The notes beneath the pieces were generated by a model. The model made no database searches and was not told the origin of the DNA. It saw only the letters and a program-made list of their open reading frames with translations. Below, one piece after another: positions 1 to 5,494 of a stretch of DNA of 5,506 nt (its first letter is position 1; each line of letters begins with the position of its first letter). Source of the DNA: Acidobacteriaceae bacterium (GTDB lineage: Bacteria > Acidobacteriota > Terriglobia > Terriglobales > Acidobacteriaceae). The translations under genes were made by a program, and so were the position numbers. The DNA lies in contig PKXI01000457.1 in assembly GCA_003133425.1 (NCBI GenBank), positions 1 to 5,506 of the forward strand, written 5' to 3'.

Positions 1-435
1 TTCGGGCGAGTGCGGCTCAAGCGGGTGGCGGATGCCTCCTCACGCAGTCTGATTCCCTTTGCGCAGTTCGCAATTGAGCCGGGATCACAGGTACGCACCG
101 ATGGCTGGAAGGGCTATGCGGGGTTGGCCAAGGAAGGCTACGAGCATTATGCTGTCCGTATCTCCAGTAGCGGCGATCCGGCGCATGTGGTCATGCCGGG
201 TGTCCACAAGATTGCATCGCTGCTAAAACGCTGGATGCTGGGAACGCATCAAGGTTCGGTCACCGCCACGCATCTGGATGCATACCTGGACGAGTTCGCC
301 TTTCGCTTCAACCGCAGGAAATCGCGCCGTCGGGGAATGCTCTTCTATCGCTTGCTGGAAAATGCCGTCGCAACACAGCCAACGAGATATCGGCCTTCAA
401 GAGCCAACCGAACAACATCAAAACACAACCTGTAG
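1..435 (+). CDS. IS1595-family (ISXO2-like) transposase, 3' fragment cut by window edge
   Basis: The reading frame is open from base 1, so the gene starts upstream of the window; 144 C-terminal residues are visible, ending in TAG at 433-435. The product would be the DDE-type transposase that cuts and joins the ends of its insertion sequence. Family hallmarks, counted from the first visible codon, are TDGWKGY at about residues 33-39 (the second catalytic Asp is D34), VHKIASLLKRWMLGTHQG at about 68-85 (the conserved block around the third catalytic position, with the Lys of LLKRW), and HLDAYLDEFAFRFNRR at about 91-106, the characteristic C-terminal box. These match the IS1595/ISXO2-like transposase domain as I know it. 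The first catalytic Asp and the N-terminal zinc-binding region lie outside the window. The visible part has no frameshift, so the gene may be intact. A candidate IS end follows the stop directly. Confidence 0.88.
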   Translation, partial: FGRVRLKRVADASSRSLIPFAQFAIEPGSQVRTDGWKGYAGLAKEGYEHYAVRISSSGDPAHVVMPGVHKIASLLKRWMLGTHQGSVTATHLDAYLDEFAFRFNRRKSRRRGMLFYRLLENAVATQPTRYRPSRANRTTSKHNL

Positions 436-436
436 T

Positions 437-462
437 GGCTACTGTACTAAGGCAGCTACCCC
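437..462 (+). mobile_element. Probable right end (terminal inverted repeat) of the IS1595-family element
   Basis: Immediately after the transposase stop codon comes a compact segment that, read inward from its outer edge, begins GGGGTAGCTGCCTTAGTACA. Its position 1-27 bases after the stop and its GGGG outer edge fit the ends of compact IS1595-family elements. The left end lies upstream of the window, so the inverted repeat cannot be matched here. If 462 is the true boundary, the next eight bases (463-470, ACTTTGCC) would be the target duplication, since this family usually duplicates 8 bp. The exact boundary is inference. Confidence 0.45.
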
Positions 463-876
463 ACTTTGCCCATTACTCCGCCATTCGCGGCCACTGCTCC
501 ACGGTGATTTGCGCCCGCGGAGGGGAAGCCTCGGGCAAGCCCTTGCGGGATTGCCTGATAACGGATTGCCGGAAGTTACGATCGTTGCTTCCAGCATGAA
601 TGCACTAAAAAATAGCGGTGCCTTTCTTCTCCTCTGCGTACACGTGCCGCGGAGATGGGCCGATTAAGATGCGGAAGGTGCTCACGACCTTCCGTTCTGC
701 TCATGTTTTATTTCGTCAGGTATGTTTCAAGCGTAGCGGAAGGGGGCGCAATTTTCTGCAAATGGGCGGAGAAGGAAGTTCGTACGTCGGTTGGTCATAA
801 GAAGGCGTGGTGGTCGCCCCTTTGTCGTGCCAACATCTGCAACCGTTTCAGACCGTACGGCATGGTCCTATCCTAG
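463..876. other. Intergenic stretch without a recognisable gene
   Basis: Between the presumed IS end and the first 122-bp repeat there are only short overlapping open frames. None has a recognisable product, a convincing ribosome binding site or the composition of a real protein. The one clear structure is the hairpin at 672-694. An 8-bp self-complementary site, CCGTACGG, lies at 853-860. I see no tRNA or other RNA gene. The stretch may be decayed sequence left by insertion events next to the transposase. Confidence 0.6.
672..694. repeat. Perfect 8-bp-stem hairpin related to the CTTCCGC palindromes
   Basis: CGGAAGGT (672-679) pairs perfectly with ACCTTCCG (687-694) across a 7-base loop. The bases at 661-678 match 3021-3038 at 15 of 18 positions (both begin CGAT and end TGCGGAAGG), which suggests that both are relatives of one dispersed palindromic repeat. 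A loose T-rich run (GTTTTATTT) starts about 10 bases downstream, too far from the stem for a standard intrinsic terminator. It could end transcription leaving the IS, but that is weak. Confidence 0.45.
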
Positions 877-998
877 CGGCGGCGTGATTTGATCCGAAGA
901 CCCGCTCATCGCGATAAGGCCACCGACCCAGAGGGTGCCCCGACGGGGCACAGGTTTTCAAGAGGTTAATGGCGATTCTTCGAGGTTGATGAGTGGGC
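877..998. repeat. 122-bp direct repeat, copy 1, with internal inverted repeats
   Basis: This segment matches 3087-3208 at 117 of 122 positions by direct alignment, with no gaps. Differences are at 886, 922, 954, 971 and 994. It contains a 7-bp-stem hairpin, GTGCCCC-GAC-GGGGCAC (935-951), enclosed by a longer-range inverted repeat, CCCGCTCATC (901-910) with GATGAGTGGG (988-997), in which one pair is G-T. An 8-bp palindrome ATCGCGAT sits at 908-915. The left boundary at 877 is sharp: the sequence before it is unrelated to that before copy 2. It ends 21 bases from the stop codon of the minus-strand propeller gene, so it may also act as that gene's transcript end. No protein is encoded. Confidence 0.9.
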
Positions 999-1019
999 GA
1001 ATTGCCGTGGGCGGCGGGG

Positions 1020-2846
1020 CTATTGCGACGGAGCGGTGAGGGCGGCCGACGCCGGCTTGCGAGGCTGCCAGGCCGGCACGCCTTCTTCCCACTGGTCGTC
1101 GGTGAGTTGCTCTACCTCGGAACCGTCGTACCGCATGACAAAAATTTCGCCATAGGGCTGCGGCGCGCCGATCAACAGAGCCTCATCTTTGAAGCCCATG
1201 CGCGAACTTGTAAAAAGCAGGCGCTCGCCATCGGGCGACCAGGCCATGTGCGCTTCGTTTCCTTTTGTATGCGTGAGCACGTTGAGCCCTGTACCGTCGG
1301 GGCGGATGGTGACGATCTCGAAGTTGCCGTCGATGCGGCGCATGAAGGCGATGAGATCTCCGCGCGGCGACCAGACGGGAAAGTTGTCGTAGTCGTCGGT
1401 GAGCACTTTGACCGAGTGATCTTCAAGGTTCATGATTCGCAGGCCGGAGCCATCGGGCCCCGCGGTGCGATAGACGATGTGCTTGCCGTCAGGCGCGAAT
1501 GAGGCGAAGGCATTGTTGTTGGGCCCTGAAGTGATGGTGTGAAAGCCGGAGCCATCTGCGTTGAGCATCGCCACCTGCGCCCCGCCATTCACTGGATCGA
1601 CAGGTTTTTTGTTGCCAATTTCAAAATCGAGAAACGCGCTGAATAGGCCCACGCCAACCACAATCTGTTTGCCATCGGGCGACCATGACGGGGCCAGGAT
1701 CAAACCTTTCTGATCGAGGATGGAGCGGCCGGGTTTGCCTTCGTCCACGATCAGTAGGCTGGTTGACATATCCGGCTTCATCTTCGTTACCGCAAGATGC
1801 TCACCGGTCGGATCGTAGTCTGGCAGCCACGACGTGCTGTACAGATCGAACTTGGGATTGCGGCTCCATTGCTTCATGGGTTCAGGATTGTCGTTCGAAG
1901 TAAAGCGGGCGTACACAACGTGCGCCCCGTCCGGCGACCACGAGGGAAAGCGCAGATTCGCTCCCGCCGGTCCTGGCGTGCCCTTCCCGTAAAAGACTCC
2001 CGTTACCGTCTTGTCGTGACGCAAATACGCAATCTCGCCCGAAGGCAATACTGCCGGCACAATCTTTACGCCCGGCCCAGCCTCCACAGCCGACGCTTGA
2101 CCGCTCGCAATGTCGATCCTGGTCAGCGTGGTCTCGCCATCTTCCCGTCCAGAGCGGAAAGTCCAAGTCTTCTCAGCCGACATGCAGTACGCGACAACGC
2201 TCTTGCTGTCGGGTGTCCACTTGGGGCTGCCGCAGAATCCGCCATGCTGGGAGATACGCTTGAGGCCGCTGCCGTTGGGGTGGATCAGATACACGTCAAC
2301 CATGTGCAGGCGCTCCCATCGGCCCTTGGCGGGGCGAAGGTCGCTGTCGCGGTCGGACGAGAAGGCGATCCATTTTCCGTCGGGGGACCAGGAGGGGCGG
2401 AAGTCGCCGCCGTCTCCGGAGGTGAGCGGGGTGGCCTTGCGGCTGGCGATGTCGAGGAGCCAGATGTTGGCTTTGCCGGCGGCGCGTGTGGATACGAAGA
2501 CGACCTGCTTGCCGTCTGGCGAGAAGGCGGCCTGATCGTCGTAGGCGGGGTTGTCAGTGAGGCGATCGAGGCCGGTGCCGTCGGGATGGATGCGGAAGAG
2601 ATCGGCCGAGCCGGCGCGCTCGGAGGTGAAGACGATCCAATCTCCGAGGGGCGACCAGGAGGGATTGTAGTCAAGCGAGGCGGATTGGGTGAGAGGGCGT
2701 TCCGCGGAGCCATCGGCATTGGAGATGAAGAGTGAGGCTTGGGAGGGGCCGAGACGGTCGAAGAGAATGCGGTCGGCCGCGGAGCAGGACATGGCGGCAG
2801 CGGCAAACAGAGAGACACTGAGGAACAGCACGCGGAATCGTGACAT
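1020..2846 (-). CDS. Exported TolB-like/PD40 beta-propeller protein (608 aa)
   Basis: The likely start is the ATG at 2846-2844. It has GGAG six bases upstream and leads directly into a signal peptide: MSRFR, a hydrophobic stretch to about residue 19, and probable cleavage after SCSA (residue 23). The frame also opens at a GTG at 2903, but that adds 19 residues with Pro, His and Glu in front of the signal and has no need. The mature protein is almost entirely WD40-like (PD40) repeats. WSPDG-type turns lie near residues 64, 108, 153, 210, 267, 303, 344, 388, 450, 492, 536 and 593, several preceded by strands such as DLFRIHPDGTGL and EIVTIRPDGTGLNVLT. About twelve motifs would suit two six-bladed TolB-type propellers. 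TolB itself is shorter and has an N-terminal domain that is absent here, and no tol/pal genes are in view, so a Tol-Pal role is not supported. A periplasmic or outer-surface binding role (protein or glycan) is likely; the ligand is unknown. No catalytic motif such as a prolyl-oligopeptidase Ser domain follows the propeller. The gene is monocistronic in this window. Confidence 0.9.
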   Translation of the reverse strand: MSRFRVLFLSVSLFAAAAMSCSAADRILFDRLGPSQASLFISNADGSAERPLTQSASLDYNPSWSPLGDWIVFTSERAGSADLFRIHPDGTGLDRLTDNPAYDDQAAFSPDGKQVVFVSTRAAGKANIWLLDIASRKATPLTSGDGGDFRPSWSPDGKWIAFSSDRDSDLRPAKGRWERLHMVDVYLIHPNGSGLKRISQHGGFCGSPKWTPDSKSVVAYCMSAEKTWTFRSGREDGETTLTRIDIASGQASAVEAGPGVKIVPAVLPSGEIAYLRHDKTVTGVFYGKGTPGPAGANLRFPSWSPDGAHVVYARFTSNDNPEPMKQWSRNPKFDLYSTSWLPDYDPTGEHLAVTKMKPDMSTSLLIVDEGKPGRSILDQKGLILAPSWSPDGKQIVVGVGLFSAFLDFEIGNKKPVDPVNGGAQVAMLNADGSGFHTITSGPNNNAFASFAPDGKHIVYRTAGPDGSGLRIMNLEDHSVKVLTDDYDNFPVWSPRGDLIAFMRRIDGNFEIVTIRPDGTGLNVLTHTKGNEAHMAWSPDGERLLFTSSRMGFKDEALLIGAPQPYGEIFVMRYDGSEVEQLTDDQWEEGVPAWQPRKPASAALTAPSQ

Positions 2847-2852
2847 GGTTCG

Positions 2853-2856
2853 CTCC
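2853..2856 (-). promoter_or_regulatory. Shine-Dalgarno GGAG deciding the propeller gene start
   Basis: On the minus strand GGAG is followed by six bases (CGAACC) and then the ATG at 2846. This spacing is good, and it selects the internal Met over the upstream GTG at 2903, in agreement with the signal peptide. Confidence 0.7.
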
Positions 2857-2893
2857 GAGACTGAGATGTGGGGACCGGGGAAGTTACCCGGAG

Positions 2894-2902
2894 AGAATAG
2901 CA
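2894..2902 (-). promoter_or_regulatory. Candidate extended -10 promoter for the propeller gene
   Basis: The minus strand reads TGCTATTCT, an extended -10 (TGn plus TATTCT). Transcription would start near 2887, leaving a leader of about 40 bases that includes the GGAG site. No good -35 box is seen 16-18 bases upstream, which is tolerable for an extended -10. This is motif-based only. Confidence 0.4.
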
Positions 2903-3004
2903 CCGGAAGATCGGGGTGGGCGAGTTATTGGTGGCCGGGGAATGTTTTGAATTGGAAATGCGATGGCCGATGCGCAAACGGGGAACGGCGGATTGAGGGC
3001 TATG

Positions 3005-3086
3005 GTCTCCCACCCTTCCGCGATAAGGCTGCGGAAGGATGGGGCACCCTCAGTGCTGCGGCGGGGTTAAGGGGTGGGCCACCCGC
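3005..3086. repeat. Composite of GC-rich palindromes preceding repeat copy 2
   Basis: A long hairpin runs from 3009 to 3043: thirteen opposed positions (3009-3021 with 3031-3043) pair except for one C/A mismatch at 3013/3039, around a 9-base loop. Its core is CCTTCCGC/GCGGAAGG. It is followed by GGGGCACCCTCAG and then by a second short palindrome, GGGTGG-G-CCACCC (3072-3084). The loop and stem edge contain CGCGATAAGGC (3019-3029), which recurs exactly inside both 122-bp copies (910-920 and 3120-3130). I recall similar hairpins as dispersed intergenic repeats in Acidobacteriaceae genomes, from memory only. Confidence 0.65.
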
Positions 3087-3208
3087 CGGCGGCGTAATTT
3101 GATCCGAAGACCCGCTCATCGCGATAAGGCCGCCGACCCAGAGGGTGCCCCGACGGGGCACAGCTTTTCAAGAGGTTAATAGCGATTCTTCGAGGTTGAT
3201 GAGCGGGC
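3087..3208. repeat. 122-bp direct repeat, copy 2, with internal inverted repeats
   Basis: This is the second copy, in the same orientation as 877-998 and offset by 2210 bases. It carries the hairpin GTGCCCC-GAC-GGGGCAC (3145-3161) and a perfect 10-bp inverted repeat, CCCGCTCATC (3111-3120) with GATGAGCGGG (3198-3207). A further pairing, CGAAGA (3105-3110) with TCTTCG (3187-3192), is possible but would cross the 10-bp stem, giving a pseudoknot or an alternative fold. Near its right side a motif repeats in tandem: GAGGTTAATAGCG (3172-3184) and GAGGTTGATGAGCG (3192-3205). It lies in the divergent gap between the two complete genes. Confidence 0.9.
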
Positions 3209-3253
3209 CGCCTGCCTGTGGAATTAATGGGTGCAGAGAGGCTCCCGATGCGC

Positions 3254-3259
3254 TATAGT
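3254..3259 (+). promoter_or_regulatory. Candidate -10 box TATAGT, distal, for the DUF885 gene
   Basis: TATAGT is close to the sigma-70 -10 consensus, but no good -35 lies 16-18 bases upstream. It is about 230 bases from the coding start, implying a long leader. Weak candidate. Confidence 0.22.
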
Positions 3260-3471
3260 TTGTGAGCCAGGTTGGCCGGCCGCAGCGGGGGCATGTAACT
3301 AGAACGCCTCATGACTTATACGCGGCAGGTTGGCTGCTGAGTTATGCGCTTAAATGGCATCGTCTGTTCACTATTGCTCAATGACTAACAAAAGCCAGAG
3401 GATAAGCTGTGCACGCTGTGGATTTCATGGCGGGGTACTAGCTACCGCTGCCCCTTCCCCGCCCTTTGCTC

Positions 3472-3477
3472 TAAACT
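3472..3477 (+). promoter_or_regulatory. Candidate -10 box TAAACT, proximal, for the DUF885 gene
   Basis: TAAACT sits ten bases before the ATG at 3487. If it is used, the transcript would begin around 3484, making the ATG nearly leaderless, whereas the in-frame TTG at 3514 would get a leader of about 30 bases with an AAGGA site. No clear -35 is visible. Confidence 0.25.
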
Positions 3478-3486
3478 CAACGGAGA

Positions 3487-5325
3487 ATGATTTCACTTGA
3501 AGGACCTGCTCCGTTGAGAGTATTTGCCCGCCAGGCAGTTGCTGCCACTGCATTTCTGCTGCTTGCTTTTGTGCCTGCCGCGAGAGCACAAACCCTGCAT
3601 GCCGCGTCTGCTCCGGGGGCCTCGGTGGAGGATCGGCGCAAGGCTCTGAATGGCGTCTTCCATGACTACTGGGAAGACGTTTTGCAGTACGAGCCGGAGT
3701 TTGCCTCGGCTATCGGCGACAAACGGTACAACGACAAGATCGGAGACTATTCCGTGAAGGCGGTGAACGACAAACTGGAGCGCGAGCAGAATTTTCTGCT
3801 GCGGCTGGCGGTGATTGACCCCGCCGGATTTACCGCCCAGGAGGAGACCAGCCGCGAACTGCTGCTGCGCAAGCTTGCCGACGATCAGGAGGCCGCTGAA
3901 TTCAAGGAGTGGGAGATGCCCGTCGACCAGATGGGCGGTATCTATGCCGATTGGCCGCAGTTGGTGTCGCAGCTCAGCTTTACCACGGTGAAGGATTACG
4001 ACGACTGGATTGCCAGGCTGCATGCGATTCCGGCGGCGTTTGAGCAGGTGTCGGCAAATATGTCCATCGGTATGGAGGATGGGCGGGTGCCACCAAAGTA
4101 TCTGCTGGCAAAGGCGCAGGAGCAGGTGGAGATGCTGGCTGGGCAAAAGCCCGAGGACTCGCCGCTGGCCATGCCGCTGAAGAAATTTCCTGCCACCGTC
4201 TCCGCTGCCGAGCAGACGCGGATCAAGACGGAGATGCTGGACGCGATTGAGAAGGAAGTACTGCCCGCGTATGCGCGATTTGCGCGGTTTCTCAAGGCGA
4301 CTTATGTTCCTGCGGGGCGCGGGGAGCCGGGCATCTCCGCGCTGCCGGACGGGGCCAAGTATTACAAATTCCTGATTCGCCGGACAACCACGACTGGGCT
4401 GACGGCTGAGCAGATTCACCAGATTGGTCTGGACGAGGTGAAGCGCGACGAGGCCGAAATGCTGGCGATTGCGCAAAAGCTCGGCTTCAAGGACCTGGCA
4501 AGTTTTCGCGCGGGGATGAAGGCGAATCCCAAGCTGAGGGGCGCCTCGAGCGCGGCGCTGCTGGAGGCTTATCGCGGCTATTTGACGCCGATGCAGGCGA
4601 AGTTGCCCACGCTCTTTGGGCGTTTGCCGAAGGCGCCATTTGAGGTGGTGCCGATGCCGGACTACCTGGAGAAGACCGCGCCGCCTGCTTATTACCAAGC
4701 CGGCACTCCGGACGGCAGCCGGCCGGGGCGCCTGCTGATTGACACGTACAACGCGGCTGATCGGAATCTGTACGCTGTTGAGGCGATTGCGTACCACGAG
4801 GGGATTCCCGGGCATCACTTGCAGCTTTCGATTGCGCAGGAGCTCACGGACGTTCCGGCCTTCCGGAATTTTGGCGGGTATACGGCGTTTGTGGAGGGCT
4901 GGGGGCTCTACTCCGAGCGGCTGGGCAAGGACGTGGGGTTCTACCAGGACCCCTACTCCGATTACGGGCGGCTGGAAGCTGACATTTGGCGCGCGATTCG
5001 GCTGGTGGTGGACACGGGCGTCCACTCGCAGCATTGGAACCGCGAACAGATGGTTCAGTACTTCCACGAACACTCGGCCATAGACGAAACCACAATCCAA
5101 TCGGAGGTGGACCGCTATATAGCGTGGCCGGGACAGGCGCTGGCGTACAAGGTGGGCCAACTGAAGATTCTGGAGCTGCGGGAGCGGGCGAAGAAGGCCC
5201 AGGGGGAGAAATTCGACATCCGGGCGTTCCACGACCAGGTGCTGGATACCGGGGCTCTGCCGCTGGACCTACTGGAGGCTCGGATCGATGCGTGGATTGC
5301 GAGCCAGAAGACGGCGGGCCAGTGA
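3487..5325 (+). CDS. Exported DUF885-family protein, predicted zinc metallopeptidase (612 aa)
   Basis: DUF885 proteins are exported or cytoplasmic predicted zinc peptidases whose substrates are mostly unknown. An Ala-rich signal peptide covers about residues 11-34, with probable cleavage after ARA (A34). The N-terminal family block FHDYWEDVLQYEPEFASAIG is at about 58-77. The central domain is helical. The metal motif HEGIPGHHLQ lies at about 437-446, and EGWGLYSERL at about 470-479 should supply the glutamate ligand in a gluzincin-like arrangement. The C-terminal block has WPGQALAYKVGQ at about 547-558, ending in a helix with LPLDLLEARIDAWI. Length is normal for the family and no key residue is missing. 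The start is uncertain: ATG 3487 has GGAG only one base upstream (too close), while the in-frame TTG at 3514 has GAAGGA nine bases upstream and gives a cleaner signal peptide starting MRVFARQ (603 aa). It is divergent from the propeller gene and has no operon partner in view. Probable location is the periplasm. Confidence 0.93.
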   Translation: MISLEGPAPLRVFARQAVAATAFLLLAFVPAARAQTLHAASAPGASVEDRRKALNGVFHDYWEDVLQYEPEFASAIGDKRYNDKIGDYSVKAVNDKLEREQNFLLRLAVIDPAGFTAQEETSRELLLRKLADDQEAAEFKEWEMPVDQMGGIYADWPQLVSQLSFTTVKDYDDWIARLHAIPAAFEQVSANMSIGMEDGRVPPKYLLAKAQEQVEMLAGQKPEDSPLAMPLKKFPATVSAAEQTRIKTEMLDAIEKEVLPAYARFARFLKATYVPAGRGEPGISALPDGAKYYKFLIRRTTTTGLTAEQIHQIGLDEVKRDEAEMLAIAQKLGFKDLASFRAGMKANPKLRGASSAALLEAYRGYLTPMQAKLPTLFGRLPKAPFEVVPMPDYLEKTAPPAYYQAGTPDGSRPGRLLIDTYNAADRNLYAVEAIAYHEGIPGHHLQLSIAQELTDVPAFRNFGGYTAFVEGWGLYSERLGKDVGFYQDPYSDYGRLEADIWRAIRLVVDTGVHSQHWNREQMVQYFHEHSAIDETTIQSEVDRYIAWPGQALAYKVGQLKILELRERAKKAQGEKFDIRAFHDQVLDTGALPLDLLEARIDAWIASQKTAGQ

Positions 5326-5347
5326 TCAATAGTTGGAGCATTCCCTC

Positions 5348-5363
5348 AGGGGCTGAAGCCCCT
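5348..5363. repeat. TGAA-loop hairpin 1 (AGGGGC/GCCCCT), possible terminator
   Basis: AGGGGC and GCCCCT form a perfect 6-bp stem closed by a TGAA loop, 22 bases after the DUF885 stop codon. It is followed by CATTGATTTTG, so it may help end that transcript, but the T-run is short and displaced. It shares its loop with two more hairpins nearby, which points to a dispersed repeat. Confidence 0.6.
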
Positions 5364-5384
5364 CATTGATTTTGGGATTCTTTC

Positions 5385-5404
5385 GGCACGACTGAAGTCG
5401 TGCC
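5385..5404. repeat. TGAA-loop hairpin 2 (GGCACGAC/GTCGTGCC)
   Basis: A perfect 8-bp stem with the same TGAA loop. No T-run follows, so it is not a typical terminator by itself. About 20 bases further on, CGGAA (5424-5428) and TTCCG (5435-5439) form a weaker hairpin. From memory, this kind of hairpin is common between genes in Acidobacteriaceae. Confidence 0.65.
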
Positions 5405-5494
5405 CTGACACTTCTTGCCTCGCCGGAAGAGTTTTTCCGCAACCTTTGAAACCCATCCTCACCAGCCCTCATTAATTGTGCTGGATTTATGTAC

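Larger units (their letters stand above)
3209..3486. other. Upstream region of the DUF885 gene, no gene seen
   Basis: This 278-base stretch has no credible reading frame. It holds candidate promoter elements (described separately), a GGCCGGCC palindrome near 3274, and an inverted repeat GGCGGGG (3429-3435) with CCCCGCC (3457-3463) separated by 21 bases. That inverted repeat ends 23 bases before the ATG at 3487 and could be a control site or chance in GC-rich DNA. Confidence 0.5.

Noticed and set aside
278..667. Open frame overlapping the transposase end and continuing into the gap
   Set aside because: It is out of frame with the transposase, crosses the likely IS end and shows no protein family features.
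1172..2660. Recurring DNA motif resembling GCCATCGGGCGACCA in the propeller gene
   Set aside because: These are the codons of the repeated WSPDGK protein motif read from the other strand, not an independent DNA repeat.
1797..2735. Plus-strand open frame of 312 codons opposite the propeller gene
   Set aside because: It mirrors the propeller repeats on the other strand, with Gly/Ala/Val/Arg-rich translation, no recognisable domain and no ribosome binding site.
1020..2846. Assignment as tolB of the Tol-Pal system
   Set aside because: The protein is much longer than TolB, lacks its N-terminal domain, and no tolQ, tolR, tolA or pal is nearby.
2285..3013. Minus-strand frame overlapping the start of the propeller gene
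   Set aside because: Its Pro/Ser/Ala/Thr-rich translation is the frame-shifted reading of the propeller coding sequence, and it runs through the intergenic palindromes.
877..3208. CRISPR or tandem array
   Set aside because: There are only two long copies separated by a whole gene, with no regular short repeat-spacer pattern.
3429..3463. GGCGGGG/CCCCGCC inverted repeat as a riboswitch or attenuator
   Set aside because: It has a single 7-bp stem with a 21-base loop in GC-rich DNA, no T-run and no known riboswitch motif, so only the inverted repeat itself is noted.
3493..5232. Long minus-strand open frame of 579 codons opposite the DUF885 gene
   Set aside because: It is antisense to a gene with clear family motifs. 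Its translation is rich in Arg, Leu, Gln and His with no domain, as expected from a shadow of GC-rich codon use.
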